From Paratinospora sagittata (Eukaryota > Streptophyta > Magnoliopsida > Ranunculales > Menispermaceae), in NCBI GenBank assembly GCA_035771175.1, contig CM069607.1:16500001-16564000 (forward strand): DNA of 64,000 nt, given 5' to 3'. Both the position numbers and the translations under genes were made by a program. The notes under the pieces are model-generated. The model worked only from the letters and a program-made list of their open reading frames with translations, did not search any database and had not been told where the DNA came from. Shown piece by piece: positions 54,766 through 64,000 of this stretch. Within the stretch, counting starts at the first letter, position 1, and each line of letters starts with the position of its first letter.

Positions 54766-56200
54766 ACTTCATCACAATATATTTAGGGACGTGCTAAGTG
54801 ATGAACCTTTTAGGTTAACAATTTGGAGGTAACACTCCATTAACTTTGTAATTGACAAAATCTGCAAACCATAGAAGATTGGCCTTCACTCCATAGAGTT
54901 GTTTGTCTGGGAAGAGTTCATGAATTGAACCTTCATCTTTTTTTTCTTCATGTTGCAGCCTTGATAAGTGGTCTGCAACCACATTTTCACTCCCCTTCTT
55001 ATCCTTGATCTCGAGATCAAACTCTTGGAGTAATAATATCCATCTGATAAGTCTGGGTTTTGCATTTTCTTGGCAAACAAGTACCGTATAGCCGCATGGT
55101 CAGTATAAACAATTAACTTCGACCCAACTATGTAGGAGCGAAACTTGTCATAAGCAAACACAACTGCAAGTAGTTCCTATTCCATTGTTGTGTAGTTTTG
55201 TTGGGCATCTTCAAGTGTACGGCTTGTATAGTAGATTACTCGAAACAACTTCTCTCTTCTTTGGCCTAGCACCGCCCCAACAACATAGTCGCTCGCATCG
55301 CACATGATCTTAAAGAACTCTTCCCAATTAGGTGCCACCATGATAGGAGCCGAAATAAGGGCTTGCTTGAGATGATCAAACGCCTTCACACATTCTTCAT
55401 TGAATACAAAGGGTGCATGCTTCTCAAGTAGGTTGCATAAGGGCTTGGTTATCTTGGAGAATTCCTTGATAAACCTTTTGTAGAAACTCGCATGACCCAA
55501 GAAGCTTTGAATCCCCTTGACATTGGTTGAGTGAGTGAGTTTCTCAATAGCCACAATCTTGGCTCTATCAACTTCTAACCCTTGTGAAGACACTCTGTGG
55601 CCAAGTACAATCCCCTCTTGGACCATAAAATGACATTTCTCCCAGTTAAGTACTAAATTTTTAACTTCACATATTTTCAACACTAAGGTCAGATTCTTCA
55701 AACAATGATCAAATGCAGAACCAAAGACTGAAAAGTCATCCACAAACACCTCCATAATATCCTCCACCATGTCATCAAAAATTGCCACCATACACCTCTG
55801 AAAGGTTGTTAGAGCATTACACGAACCAGATGGCATACGCCTGAACGCAAATGTACCATAAGGACAAGTGAAGGTTTTCTTTTCTTGATCGTTTGGAGCT
55901 ATGACTATCTCATTGTAGCCTGAATACCCATCAAGAAAATAGTAGTACTGGAACCTTGCAAGTTTGTCTAACATCTAATCAATGAAAGGAAGGGGAAAAT
56001 GATCATTCCTTGTAGCCTTGTTCAACTTCTTGTAGTCAATACAGACTCTCTACCCAGTCATTGTCCTTGTAGAAATTAACTGATCATTCTCATTCTTGAC
56101 CACTGTGATGCCACCCTTCTTTGGTCCAACCTGAACTGGGCTCACCCATGAGCTGTCAGAGATGGCATAGATGATTCCTGCTTTCAAAACTTCCTTCATG
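54766..56200 (-). pseudogene. pol: Athila RT and RNase H (element 3), broken
   Basis: On the - strand: the RT part 55974-55177 is open and includes YYFLDGYSGY, ACPYGTFAFRRMP-like GTFAFRRMPSG, FQRCMVAIFDDM and the catalytic FVDDFSVF. Then NWEKCHFMV and SFLGHASFYKRFIKEF lead into RNase H ([17 protein letters not shown]). A stop near 55176 is CAG/CAA type. RNase H continues at 55161-54886 (TDHAAIRYL) to ADHLSRL-like sequence near 54960, then [13 protein letters not shown]. The start of RT (56200-55980) has further stops. This copy keeps an FVDD catalytic box. Confidence 0.87.
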
Positions 56201-57330
56201 GCTAGGTTTAGTCTTCATTGGTGCTCCACTGTAGGCTTGTACAATTCTTTCATCAGGATCTTATGCATGTAGATGGTAGGACGGGTACCCTTTATATCTG
56301 CAATGGACCATCCAATGTCATATTTGTGCTCTATCAAGATTCTCAACAACTTTTCTTCTTGCATCTTGGATAGGGATGATGAAATGATCACTAGAAGTGT
56401 AAACTCAGCCCCCAAAAATGCATATCTCAAATGATCTGGCAATGGCTTCAATTCTGGTGCTGGAACACTCAACTCTTTTGAAGAAGCTACATCTTCAATG
56501 TTCTCAATCTTCACTTGGGAAGATTCTTCAATGGATGCCTCAAGAGAATTCAGATAGTGCTTGTCCTCATCATTTGTTACCACATTCTCATAGATTGAAT
56601 GGACAAGGCACCTTTCTAAAGAATCCAATAGACTCAATTCCATTTCTATCTCATGGATGCAACTTCCCACAATGTCAACTCTATGACAAGAATTCTTCTC
56701 TTATGGGAACTTTAGGGTTTTGTAGATGTTAAACTTGACTTCCTCATCGTTGACCCTCAGTGTGAGCTCTCCTTTGTGAACATCGATCAAGGCATGACCA
56801 GTGGCAAGGAATGGTCTCTCCAAGATAAGATGTATCTCATCGTCCTCTTCCATGTCTAGCACCATGAAGTCCACAAGAAAAATGAACTTATCCACCTTGA
56901 CTAGCACATCTTATATAATCCCTCTTGAATATGTAATTGATCTATCTGCTAGTTGAAGGGACATGGTGGTTGGCTTCACCTCTCCAAGTCCAAGCTTCCT
57001 GAAAATAAACAAGGGCATTAAATTAATACCCAAATCACATAATACTTTATCAAATGAAGAAGTACCAATAACACAAGGGATAGTAAAACTCCCTGGATCT
57101 TTGAGCTTCTGGGGCAACTTCTTCTGCAGAATGGCACTGCACTCCTTAATTAGTTTGACAGTTTCAAACTCCTCCAATTTCCTCTTCTTAGACATCACAT
57201 CCTTTATGAACTTGGCACAGTTGGGCATCTACTCCAAAGCATCTGCAAAAGGAATGTTGATATGAATATTCTTAAAAATATCCAAAAATTTTGCAAACTG
57301 TTCATCAAGCTTTTACTTTGCAAAACGTTG
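56201..57330 (-). pseudogene. pro: Athila protease and PR-RT linker (element 3), broken
   Basis: On the - strand: AKFIKDVMSKKRKLEEF, then LCDLG near 57040 with a 6-9 bp loss right after (INLMPLFIFRKLGLGE), so the DLGA(S) active site is damaged. A stop near 56909 interrupts before VDFMVLDMEEDD and a FGRPFL variant (LERPFLATG). A stop near 56700 splits it from the linker (VPAPELKPLPDHLRYAFLG) in 56670-56215, which is open. The protease would process Gag-Pol. Confidence 0.85.
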
Positions 57331-58930
57331 AGGATACAAAATGGGGTTCTTAAGAATAGGCGGATTGTCCAAAAATGTGATACGACCCGGTACATAGTCC
57401 TCTCTCTTCACCTCTTTTCCCTTCTCATTGGCGACTCCTTTGCCTTTCTGTAGACTTTCCTCTTAAACTTCTTCTTGAACATCTTCTTGGGCATGTGAGG
57501 ATGATGATGGATTGGATGATGAAGAAGTGGTAGGCTTTACACTGCTTGGTATAAAGGATCACTTTCTACTTCTTTTCCACTTCTCAATATGATAGCCTTG
57601 CATTGCTCTTTTGGGTTCACCTCTGTGTTGCTTGGGAAAAAGCTTCTTTGTTGGCCATTGATTGAAGACGCAATCTGCCCAATTTGTACTTCCAAGTTCT
57701 TGATTGAAGCAGACATGTTGCCCATATGAGTCTCCATGTGGTTAACCCTCGACTCAGTCTTCTCAAACTTGTTGGATGTCTCTCCAATGAACTTGGCCAA
57801 AATGTCATCAAGTGGAGACTTCTTCTCTGGTACTTGTGAATTGAACCCTGCTGGTTGCAACACATTTCTATTATTAGAGTAGGAAAAATTTTCATGACTG
57901 CGAATCCCCGGATGGTACTGATTTGGCACTTGAGTGCCACCTTGGTTCCCTCTGTAGTTGTCTTGGTTGCCTCTATAGTTGTACTATATATTGTTCACAA
58001 ATTGTACTTGTTCTTCTTGACTTCCAAAACCTTGAGGAACTGAACTTGTTGCTCTAATGGATGTCATGGAAGATGAAGGGCTTCCTTGTAGGGTGGAAAC
58101 CTTGTCAAATAAAGCTGCCATGTGATGCAACATACTAGCCATCTATGCAGATAATGAGGTCATTTGATCGACCTTATGTAAACCAGCCACTTTCTTGATT
58201 GGTGCCCTCTCACTTTCATGCTCATATGTATTGGAAGCCATTTCTTCAATCAACATCAAGGCTTCATTTGTTGTTTTCCCCAATAGTGTACCTCCTGCTG
58301 CAACATCAACTAATGACCTTGTAGATAAGGTCATGGCATTGTAAAACATCTAAATCTTCAACCACTCTTGGTACCCATGTTGAGGACATCTTCCCAGTAG
58401 GTTTTTAAATCTCTCCCACGCTTCATATAAGGATTCAGAGTCCAATTGTCTGACTTGACTGACCTTCGCTCTTAGTTGTGATATCCTTATGGGTGTGAAG
58501 AATTTCTGAAGAAACTTTTGGAGCATCTCTTCCCATGTAGTAATGCTTCCTGGTAGTAGAGATTGGAGGCATGATCTTTCTTTGTCCTTTCATGAAAATG
58601 GGAACAATCTCAGTCTTATTTGCTCTTCCAGGACCCCGTTTATTTTCATTGTATCACACATATCTAAGAAAGTGTTGATGTTGATAGTTGGATCTTCTTG
58701 GTGTACTCCACAAAATGGTGTTGTTGTACCATTGTGATCAAGGAAGGCTTCAACTCAAAGTTGTTAGCATTGATTGGCAGCCTTGCAATCTCAGAGTAAT
58801 CCCTCAAAGGCACTGGTTGTTCCCTTCAGCCATGATTTCTTCTTGTACTACTGCTCTTCTATCTCTTCTTAGTCTACCAAAGGTTCTCTCAATTTTTGGA
58901 TCAAGAGGTGTGATTTCTGCACTTCTTACT
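57331..58930 (-). pseudogene. gag: Athila Gag (element 3), broken
   Basis: On the - strand: the capsid end with YEAWERFKNLLGRCPQHG near 58425-58375 and YNAMTLSTRSLVDVAAGG, an open piece 58349-58143, then RSHENFSYSNNRNVLQPAG (57929 on), SPLDDILAKFIGE, the coiled-coil part with ASIKNLEVQIGQIASS and ILRSGKEVES. Several stops (near 58350, 58140, 57535, 57460) interrupt it. The N-terminal part up to about 58930 is decayed. Gag would build the particle. Confidence 0.82.
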
Positions 58931-59070
58931 CTTCACATGAACCAATAAAACCTAACACGAAGAAGAGAAAAACAAACTCAAAAAAAATAAGAAACAAACA
59001 AAAATACCTAAATTAAGATCAAAATCAATTTGCAATGGTATTAATAAAAGTAAAATTAACACTATTTGCT

Positions 59071-59083
59071 GGAAACAGTGCCA
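59071..59083 (-). other. Decayed primer binding site of element 3
   Basis: TGGCACTGTTTCC on the - strand resembles TGGCGCCGTTGCC of the tRNA-Asp type, 12 bp inside the LTR. Confidence 0.6.
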
Positions 59084-59095
59084 ACAACTTTATCG

Positions 59096-60465
59096 TGATT
59101 ATTTTGGTTCGTAAGTGCACAAATTATGAAGTTATAATATATCGAGGTGAGTCAGGTTATCGTCCTCAGAAAAAGTTAATTTTACTAATATAAATGCCCA
59201 AAACCACTAAGATTTTAATTTTATTTAGGTGATCAAAATGGATGGTTTAATGTGCTGGAATATAAATTGAACAAATTAAAATGCATTATTACAAAATTAA
59301 TTGAAAATGGGCATAAATCAATGAATGAAAATTCTAGAGGATTGAAATCATTATGTTTTACTTTATGGGTTTCAAAAGATTGTGCCATTAATTTAAATAA
59401 TGAATTTATAAATCATGAATCCTAACTCAATCAAACCCTTTTCTCGAGTGTAATTTGAAAATCTATACTTAACCTATTAATTCCCTCTCTCAAGTGTAAA
59501 CTAACAAATCAAGCATGCCTTAAGATTTGTGATTCATGCTATCCGATTTCAAGGGTTTTCGTAGGTCTCTTGGCTGAATACTACTAACCTAGGTCACAAA
59601 TTCCCGGATCCGCTTTGATAACACCTCTCTTGAGTGTAAGAAATCAAATTTAACTACATTCAACTAGTTGCCAGTAAATTGAAGGCATTAAACATATGAA
59701 TTTGCAAATAAATTCAGAAATTAATTCAATAACACATAAAATAATATCAAGCATAAATCATTCAAACCTCTAAATCAAGAATTTAGCTCATATTCATATT
59801 CATGGAAACAAGATGAAAAAGAAATAAAACCATGGAGGAAAGCATTTCAAAATACAAGAAATGGAAATCAAAGGTTAAAATCCCCCTTCAACGGTGGGTT
59901 AATCTTCTTCTACTCCTTGGTTCCTTCAAGCCTCCCAGTTTCTTCTTCTTCTTTCTTGCCTCCTTTTTCACCCCCTAAACCTAATTCCCATCTTCTATAT
60001 CCAATCATGAAACCCTAAACACGAGTTATACACATGAGTAGGTCAAAAGACCAAAATGGTATACAAAAAATCGTCAAAAAATGCAACTCTGGGCGCCACG
60101 GTGGCCAGTCTCGAGTTTTTTTTTTGTGGTGGCTTGTGGACTTCGTCGATTTTCTCCACTTTTTGCACATGTTTTGCACATGTTTTCAACTTCTTTTGAA
60201 CACCATTTGAACCTTGTTTCAACCCACTTTTGAGTTCATTATTTACCTACAAAACTAAGTATAAACAAGTGTAAGTTCTATGCAATTAATCAAAATATTA
60301 ACTATAATGAAATGTACTCAAAACATATGACTTCTATGATATTAACATGTATCAACAAGTCATTTATTCATAATAAAAACCTACTAAAACCTAATATAAA
60401 ACCTAAATGCATCTAAAACAACTAAGTATACTAATCATGTAAAAACACCTAAAAACTAAGTATGC
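59096..60465 (-). repeat. 5' LTR of Athila-like element 3
   Basis: About 1.37 kb, no coding sequence. Contains the GGGCGCCACGGTGGCC motif (60091-60106), a TATAACTCG-type box near 60023 and two CTCTC(G/A)AGTGTAA motifs (59450, 59490). It ends near TGATTATTTTGG on the + strand. The outer end is truncated at about 60465 compared with 53721. Confidence 0.8.
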
Positions 60466-61135
60466 GCCGCAGCACTAGCTGAGACGCCAGACCCTTCCAC
60501 ATCTGATGCAACTCTTTCTGATTCAGTTCTTCAGTTACTGATGGACCTGCGAGATCAACAACAGACTATTTTCACTTCTCTCTTCTCAATGGAGAATAAG
60601 TACGGGGTTTGGTCATGGATGTACGAGCTCATTGTGTCATGCTCAAATTATTCTTGATCGCTTACTGGTTGAGGAACACCGTGAGTTTAATTTTAGCCAG
60701 GAGGACGTTTTTGGCGATAGAGCGCAACCTGCACCATCACCGACTTTTCAGCATCCTGCTTTGCCTGTTCATTCAGCTTTAGGTCCTTCTTCCAATTCTC
60801 ATCCAGTATCCACTACCCTAGCACTGATCCCTCTATCAACTGCGGCTCCGAGGATTCCATCTCCTCGACTGCATCCATCACTAGCTATGTAAGATTTTCT
60901 CAAGATTTGATGCTCTCACTGCCACATATTTCTCCACCATCTTCGGTTTGTGATTTGATCATCCACTCCGACTCCACCACTCCTATTTCATTTGTTGATA
61001 CCATCGTCATACCCGATGCAGATGTTGTTACCACCCCTATGGAGAATGCAACCCCGACTTTACCCGCTATTGATATATGTGTTGGGCTTGGATTTCTTGA
61101 TCTTAGTTCGTCACCTCCGTCTTAGGTGCACCCTA
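60466..61135 (+). pseudogene. C-terminal part of a transposon-type ORF before the copia PPT
   Basis: An open stretch from 60475 (TPDPSTSDATLSDSVLQLL, then LRDQQQTIFTSLFSMEN) has a Gln-rich, coiled-coil-like character. It shifts near 60610-60630 into HREFNFSQEDVFGD and a Pro/Ser/Thr-rich tail (60720-60890), and again near 60900 to a tail ending LDLSSSPPS at 61125. It ends 15 bp before a polypurine tract, as the last ORF of an LTR element would. It resembles the C-termini of 'putative plant transposon proteins', but I do not recognise a domain with certainty. Confidence 0.4.
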
Positions 61136-61148
61136 TTTTTGATATTTC

Positions 61149-61162
61149 AAAAGGGGGAGAGA
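61149..61162 (+). other. Polypurine tract before the copia LTR
   Basis: AAAAGGGGGAGAGA, 8 bp before the LTR start TGATTGGCC. Confidence 0.7.
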
Positions 61163-61170
61163 GTAGTATA

Positions 61171-61464
61171 TGATTGGCCTGATTGACTGGACCAATCGCC
61201 CATAAGAGGATTGTTTAGTAAAGCTGAGAAGGTTGTAACAATTTTGTCCTCACTCCTAAGAGGATTGTTTACTGAAGTTGGAAATCCTAACTGAGGAGGT
61301 TGGGTAATGGACATAGGCATATAGCTGAACCACTATAAATCATCTGTGTAATACTTATTTACTTTCAACATTAACTTTTTTCGTTAAACTGCAAGTTTTT
61401 ATCTAAGCCTTAAATTTATCATAGTGTCCAATTCTGCCTCCTCTTGGGCATACATGGGCCTACA
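61171..61464 (+). repeat. 294-bp LTR of copia element 2
   Basis: Starts TGATTGGCCTGATTGAC and ends GGGCCTACA. A TATA box lies at 61334-61340 (CACTATAAATCA). It is flanked by a PPT on the left and a PBS on the right, so sequence from two copies, or a tandem pair, meets at this one LTR. Confidence 0.72.
61334..61340 (+). promoter_or_regulatory. TATA box of the 294-bp LTR
   Basis: TATAAAT after GAACCAC, about 160 bp into the LTR. Confidence 0.65.
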
Positions 61465-61466
61465 AT

Positions 61467-61478
61467 TGGTATCAGAGC
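61467..61478 (+). other. Initiator-Met tRNA primer binding site
   Basis: TGGTATCAGAGC, two bases after the LTR end, a perfect match of the standard copia primer site. Confidence 0.88.
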
Positions 61479-61554
61479 ATTGTTATCATCAAATGAACTT
61501 TACAATTTCTTTCATAGTAATGACATGAATAATTGAAGGTCAAGTCATAGAAGT

Positions 61555-62640
61555 AGGATAAGTTTAGAAAAGATTGTTTTGAGGAATGGATAAAAGTGAT
61601 GAAAGTCTTCTTCACATCCCAAAATGTAAGTCTATGGAAAATGGTTCTAAATGGTTACACCCCTCCCAATAAACCTCTGGAGTCGTGGACTGAGTGTGAA
61701 AAACACCATTACAGTCTCAACTCTCAAGCTGCTTATGCTTTACTATGTAGCTTACCCAACGAAAGGTTGGATAGAGTCAATCATCACGAAACAACCAAAG
61801 AGAATTGGGAAACACTTAAGGAAATACATGGAGATTAATAAAAAAATCTAAATGAAAAACTCAAGGAGTATGAGAAGTTATTAGATAACTTTGAAATTAC
61901 TGAAAATGAGTATCTTGATGTGTATATAGACAGGTTTCAATCCATCCTTGATGGAATGAAGGAGTTTGGTCGAGAGATACCTACAAGTATAGCTATAGTA
62001 CACTCTAGTGACAAAAGCTTGGAATGAAAAAAATGGTTATTATAGGAGAAACTTTTAATCCAGGGAAATGTCTTTAAATGACTTTCGTGATTTGTTAAAA
62101 TCCATGGAAGGAAGAGAAGAAACCAAAAATCAGATTGGAGCATTAGAGGATGCACTCACTTACTTCAAGTTTTTAGATAGAGAGTCCATTAATACTACTA
62201 TGGAAAGAGTTTTGAAAATTTCAAAAGAACTTGAAAGTTTTGGAAAAACTATTTCTCACTCTACATTAGTCAAATACTTTCTTGATAGCTTTCCAAAAAA
62301 ATGGAAATATAAAATACAGTTTTTAGAAGAATTTTCAAATCTATTCGAAATTTGTTTCAAAAAAATAAATTACATATGGAGTGGATTAGAAACATCATCC
62401 AAGAGAGAAGACACATTGGGAAATTTACCAAGTGGAAATGCAAGTGAGCTCAGTAACGAGGATGAGTCAACTTTTATGAATCTATACAATAGATAAGAAT
62501 CCTCAACATCTTCAAGTACTGTAAGAACGATGACTCCAACTGAAGATGAAAGAGCTCCTATTGAAGTTTCAAAGAGAGGAGTAGCTTGGAAAACCAAATT
62601 TAGAAAATTGTTCAGCTGATACTCATTTTTCAGCAAAAGA
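61555..62640 (+). pseudogene. gag: Copia Gag (UBN2 type), broken
   Basis: On the + strand, CFEEWIKVMKVFFTSQNVSLWKMVLNGYTPP (start near 61578) then WTECEKHHYSLNSQAAYALLCSL and ENWETLKEIHGD are the UBN2/gag-polypeptide pattern of plant copia elements, in particular SIRE-like ones. A stop at 61837 is followed by NEKLKEYEKLLDNFEI and YIDRFQSILDGM, then frame changes near 61990-62070. 62068-62496 is open but rewritten in another frame (SLNDFRDLLKSMEGRE), with a stop near 62494. No zinc knuckle is reached; the similarity ends near 62640. Gag would form the particle. Confidence 0.75.
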
Positions 62641-63438
62641 AGAGAAATTGCTCAAGTTGAAAATTTTGTAGTACCCTGAAAAGAACCATTAAGGTATGTT
62701 TACTTAATTCTCAAAAATTACTGATGTGATTGTCTGCAGTGATATATCCTTTCAGTAATTATCAGAATTGATTACTATATCATTACTTTATCATGATGAA
62801 CCTGAAATTATTTGAATGCCTGATTGATGAAGAATGTTATGTTGATCTATGTAAACTTATGATATTTTGATGATCTATTTATGAAAACGAAATCACTAGT
62901 AGTAATTGTTTATTCAAAATGTCAATAAAAGAAATCAAATCGAAAAAATTATGTAATGAACACTGGAAATCAGTATTCAGTGTTATGAAGGATGTTGACG
63001 TGCCTGGCGCTATGATACGATAAACTAAGGCAGTTACTTAAGTCTATTAGGACGTTGTTCGCTCAAGAGGACGCTACTGAACAAAACTTTAGTTAGTACA
63101 ATAAGATAGAGCTAGGACACTAATAGTGTTTCAGGACACTAGTAAAAACAACTTGTGTGCGCGTTAAGACGCTGAAACAACACTAGGACGCTAATCCAAG
63201 TCAGAACCTAAGCTTATAAAAAAGGGGAACTTCGCCATCTTCATTTCATTATGCCCAAGAAAGACGCTACTGAGAGAAAAACCGATTGAAAGCTCTGCAA
63301 TCCATGCTGCAAATCAGTTCTTTCGAGTTAGTTCATTCAATTTAGAAGGTAAATTTCATTTTCTCAATCAATTTCCCATCTAGAGAACCCTAGAAAATCC
63401 ATTTTCGTTAGAAATCCAGTAAGAACCAAACTGTTCTA
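62641..63438 (+). promoter_or_regulatory. LTR-like promoter region with GACGCT motifs
   Basis: AT-rich sequence without a gene up to 63000. Then AGGACGTT, AGGACGCT, AAGACGCT and AGGACACT motifs repeat from 63048 to 63270. A TATA box (TATAAAAAA, from 63215) follows, and a leader leads to the ATG at 63439. The motifs resemble those of the copia LTR at 18590-19140. Whether this is an LTR or an internal promoter cannot be decided. Confidence 0.45.
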
Positions 63439-64000
63439 ATGGCACCCAGAGCAAAGAAATTAACCACACATTCTGCACGAAAGAGAGCATTATCTTTATC
63501 TCCATCTCCATCTAGGTGTGTACGACCTAGAATAGCTGAAAGCCAACCCGTATCTGAAGGTCCAGCAACTGAAGTACCCACAACGTCCGCCACTGAACCA
63601 TCTCAAGTGGAACCAACCATTGTCCCAGCTCAAACCTCTCAACCTGAACCATCTTCCTCTGTTCAACCTACAAAAAGATCTAAGAAAGAAGAAATAGCAA
63701 AATAAATTAGTGTCATGTTATGTTCTTGTAGGATGTTTAGTAGACTTCAGCTTCATTGCCAAAACACATTTGAATGTGCAACCTCTGTTTTAATTCCAGG
63801 GATGGGTACAAGTCCTTTCTTATCAAAATAAGTGGTATCTAAACCTTATCAAGGAATTCTATCAGAATCTTCTGAAAAAGCCTAAGTATGGGGTACTTAG
63901 GAAAACCTCTGTTAAAGGGACACCTCTGGAAATCTCACCTCGGTATTTCACCGATGCATTCTCACTTCCTAATTATGATCAAGTCATAACCTTCTCAAAA
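63439..64000 (+). CDS. Start of a further plant transposon-type ORF, runs off the window
   Basis: The first open frame (63439-63705, 88 codons) starts MAPRAKKLTTHSARKRALS, then a Ser/Pro/Thr-rich stretch and a basic end (TKRSKKEE). A basic then low-complexity N-terminus is usual for 'putative plant transposon proteins'. After a stop at 63703, a pyrimidine-rich TTTTAATTCCAG at 63797-63808 could be a splice acceptor. The next open part (from about 63810) reads FYQNLLKKPKYGVLR, VKGTPLEISPRYF and DAFSLPNYDQV, which fits the family's central domain. An intron at about 63706-63808 would link the two; equally, a frameshift may have done so. Function unknown. Confidence 0.5.

Larger units (their letters stand above)
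54766..60465 (-). mobile_element. Athila-like element 3, 3'-truncated
   Basis: On the - strand: LTR (60465-59096), decayed PBS, gag, protease, RT and RNase H. It is cut shortly after RNase H at about 54766, so integrase and the 3' LTR are missing. The LTR lacks its first about 65 bp at 60465. Confidence 0.83.

Noticed and set aside
1..64000. Search for tRNA, rRNA or host gene clusters
   Set aside because: I saw no cloverleaf-like, rRNA-like or intact non-transposon gene; TGGTATCAGAGC and TGGCGCC stretches are primer sites, not tRNA genes.

Overview
The window is a plant nuclear heterochromatin-like segment made almost entirely of nested, truncated and recombined LTR retrotransposons. I find no host gene, rRNA, tRNA or CRISPR array. 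The families present are plant-specific: Athila-type Ty3/gypsy with a tRNA-Asp-like primer site, a Tekay-type chromovirus, and Ty1/copia elements including a SIRE-like pol. Long AT-rich LTRs also fit a repeat-rich angiosperm, probably a eudicot, but I cannot name a species.

Layout, left to right. 1-9545: Athila-like element 1 (+), with an LTR end, decayed PBS, gag, PR, RT-RNase H and IN, split at 2843-5625 by a lone ~2.8 kb LTR. 9546-16417: chromovirus copy A (+), lacking its 5' end, with a 3' LTR. 16418-17540: a truncated reading frame (-) of the 'putative plant transposon protein' type. 17541-21077: 3' part of a SIRE-like copia element (-). 21078-21995: Athila LTR piece. 21996-25790: AT-rich tandem repeats and primer-site leader of a second chromovirus copy, interrupted by a 2.8 kb solo LTR with a perfect 5-bp target duplication (TCAAC). 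25791-37560: chromovirus copy B (-), the most complete element: LTR, PBS, AT-rich leader repeats, an extra reading frame (ORF1), gag, pol with chromodomain, PPT and LTR. 37562-42842 and 43089-53720: two Athila-family derivatives facing each other, with PR followed by an IN zinc-finger remnant and no RT. The right one is interrupted by a complete 6.7 kb non-autonomous element (46043-52707) that keeps only a Gag-derived frame. 53721-60465: inverted LTR piece and Athila element 3 (-). 60466-62640: end of a C-terminal frame, PPT, 294-bp LTR, PBS and gag of a second copia element (+). 62641-64000: promoter-like DNA with GACGCT motifs, then the start of a further transposon-type frame.

Almost every gene is broken. 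Most in-frame stops are one C-to-T or G-to-A step from a sense codon (CAG/CAA to TAG/TAA, CGA to TGA, TGG to TAG/TGA), as expected for long-methylated DNA. The points of most interest are the extra ORF1 and satellite-like leader of chromovirus B, the RNase H frameshift shared by copies A and B, the Gag-only non-autonomous element with a chimeric LTR, the facing Athila derivatives that could fold as a multi-kilobase hairpin, and short motifs repeated upstream of the TATA boxes of three LTR families.
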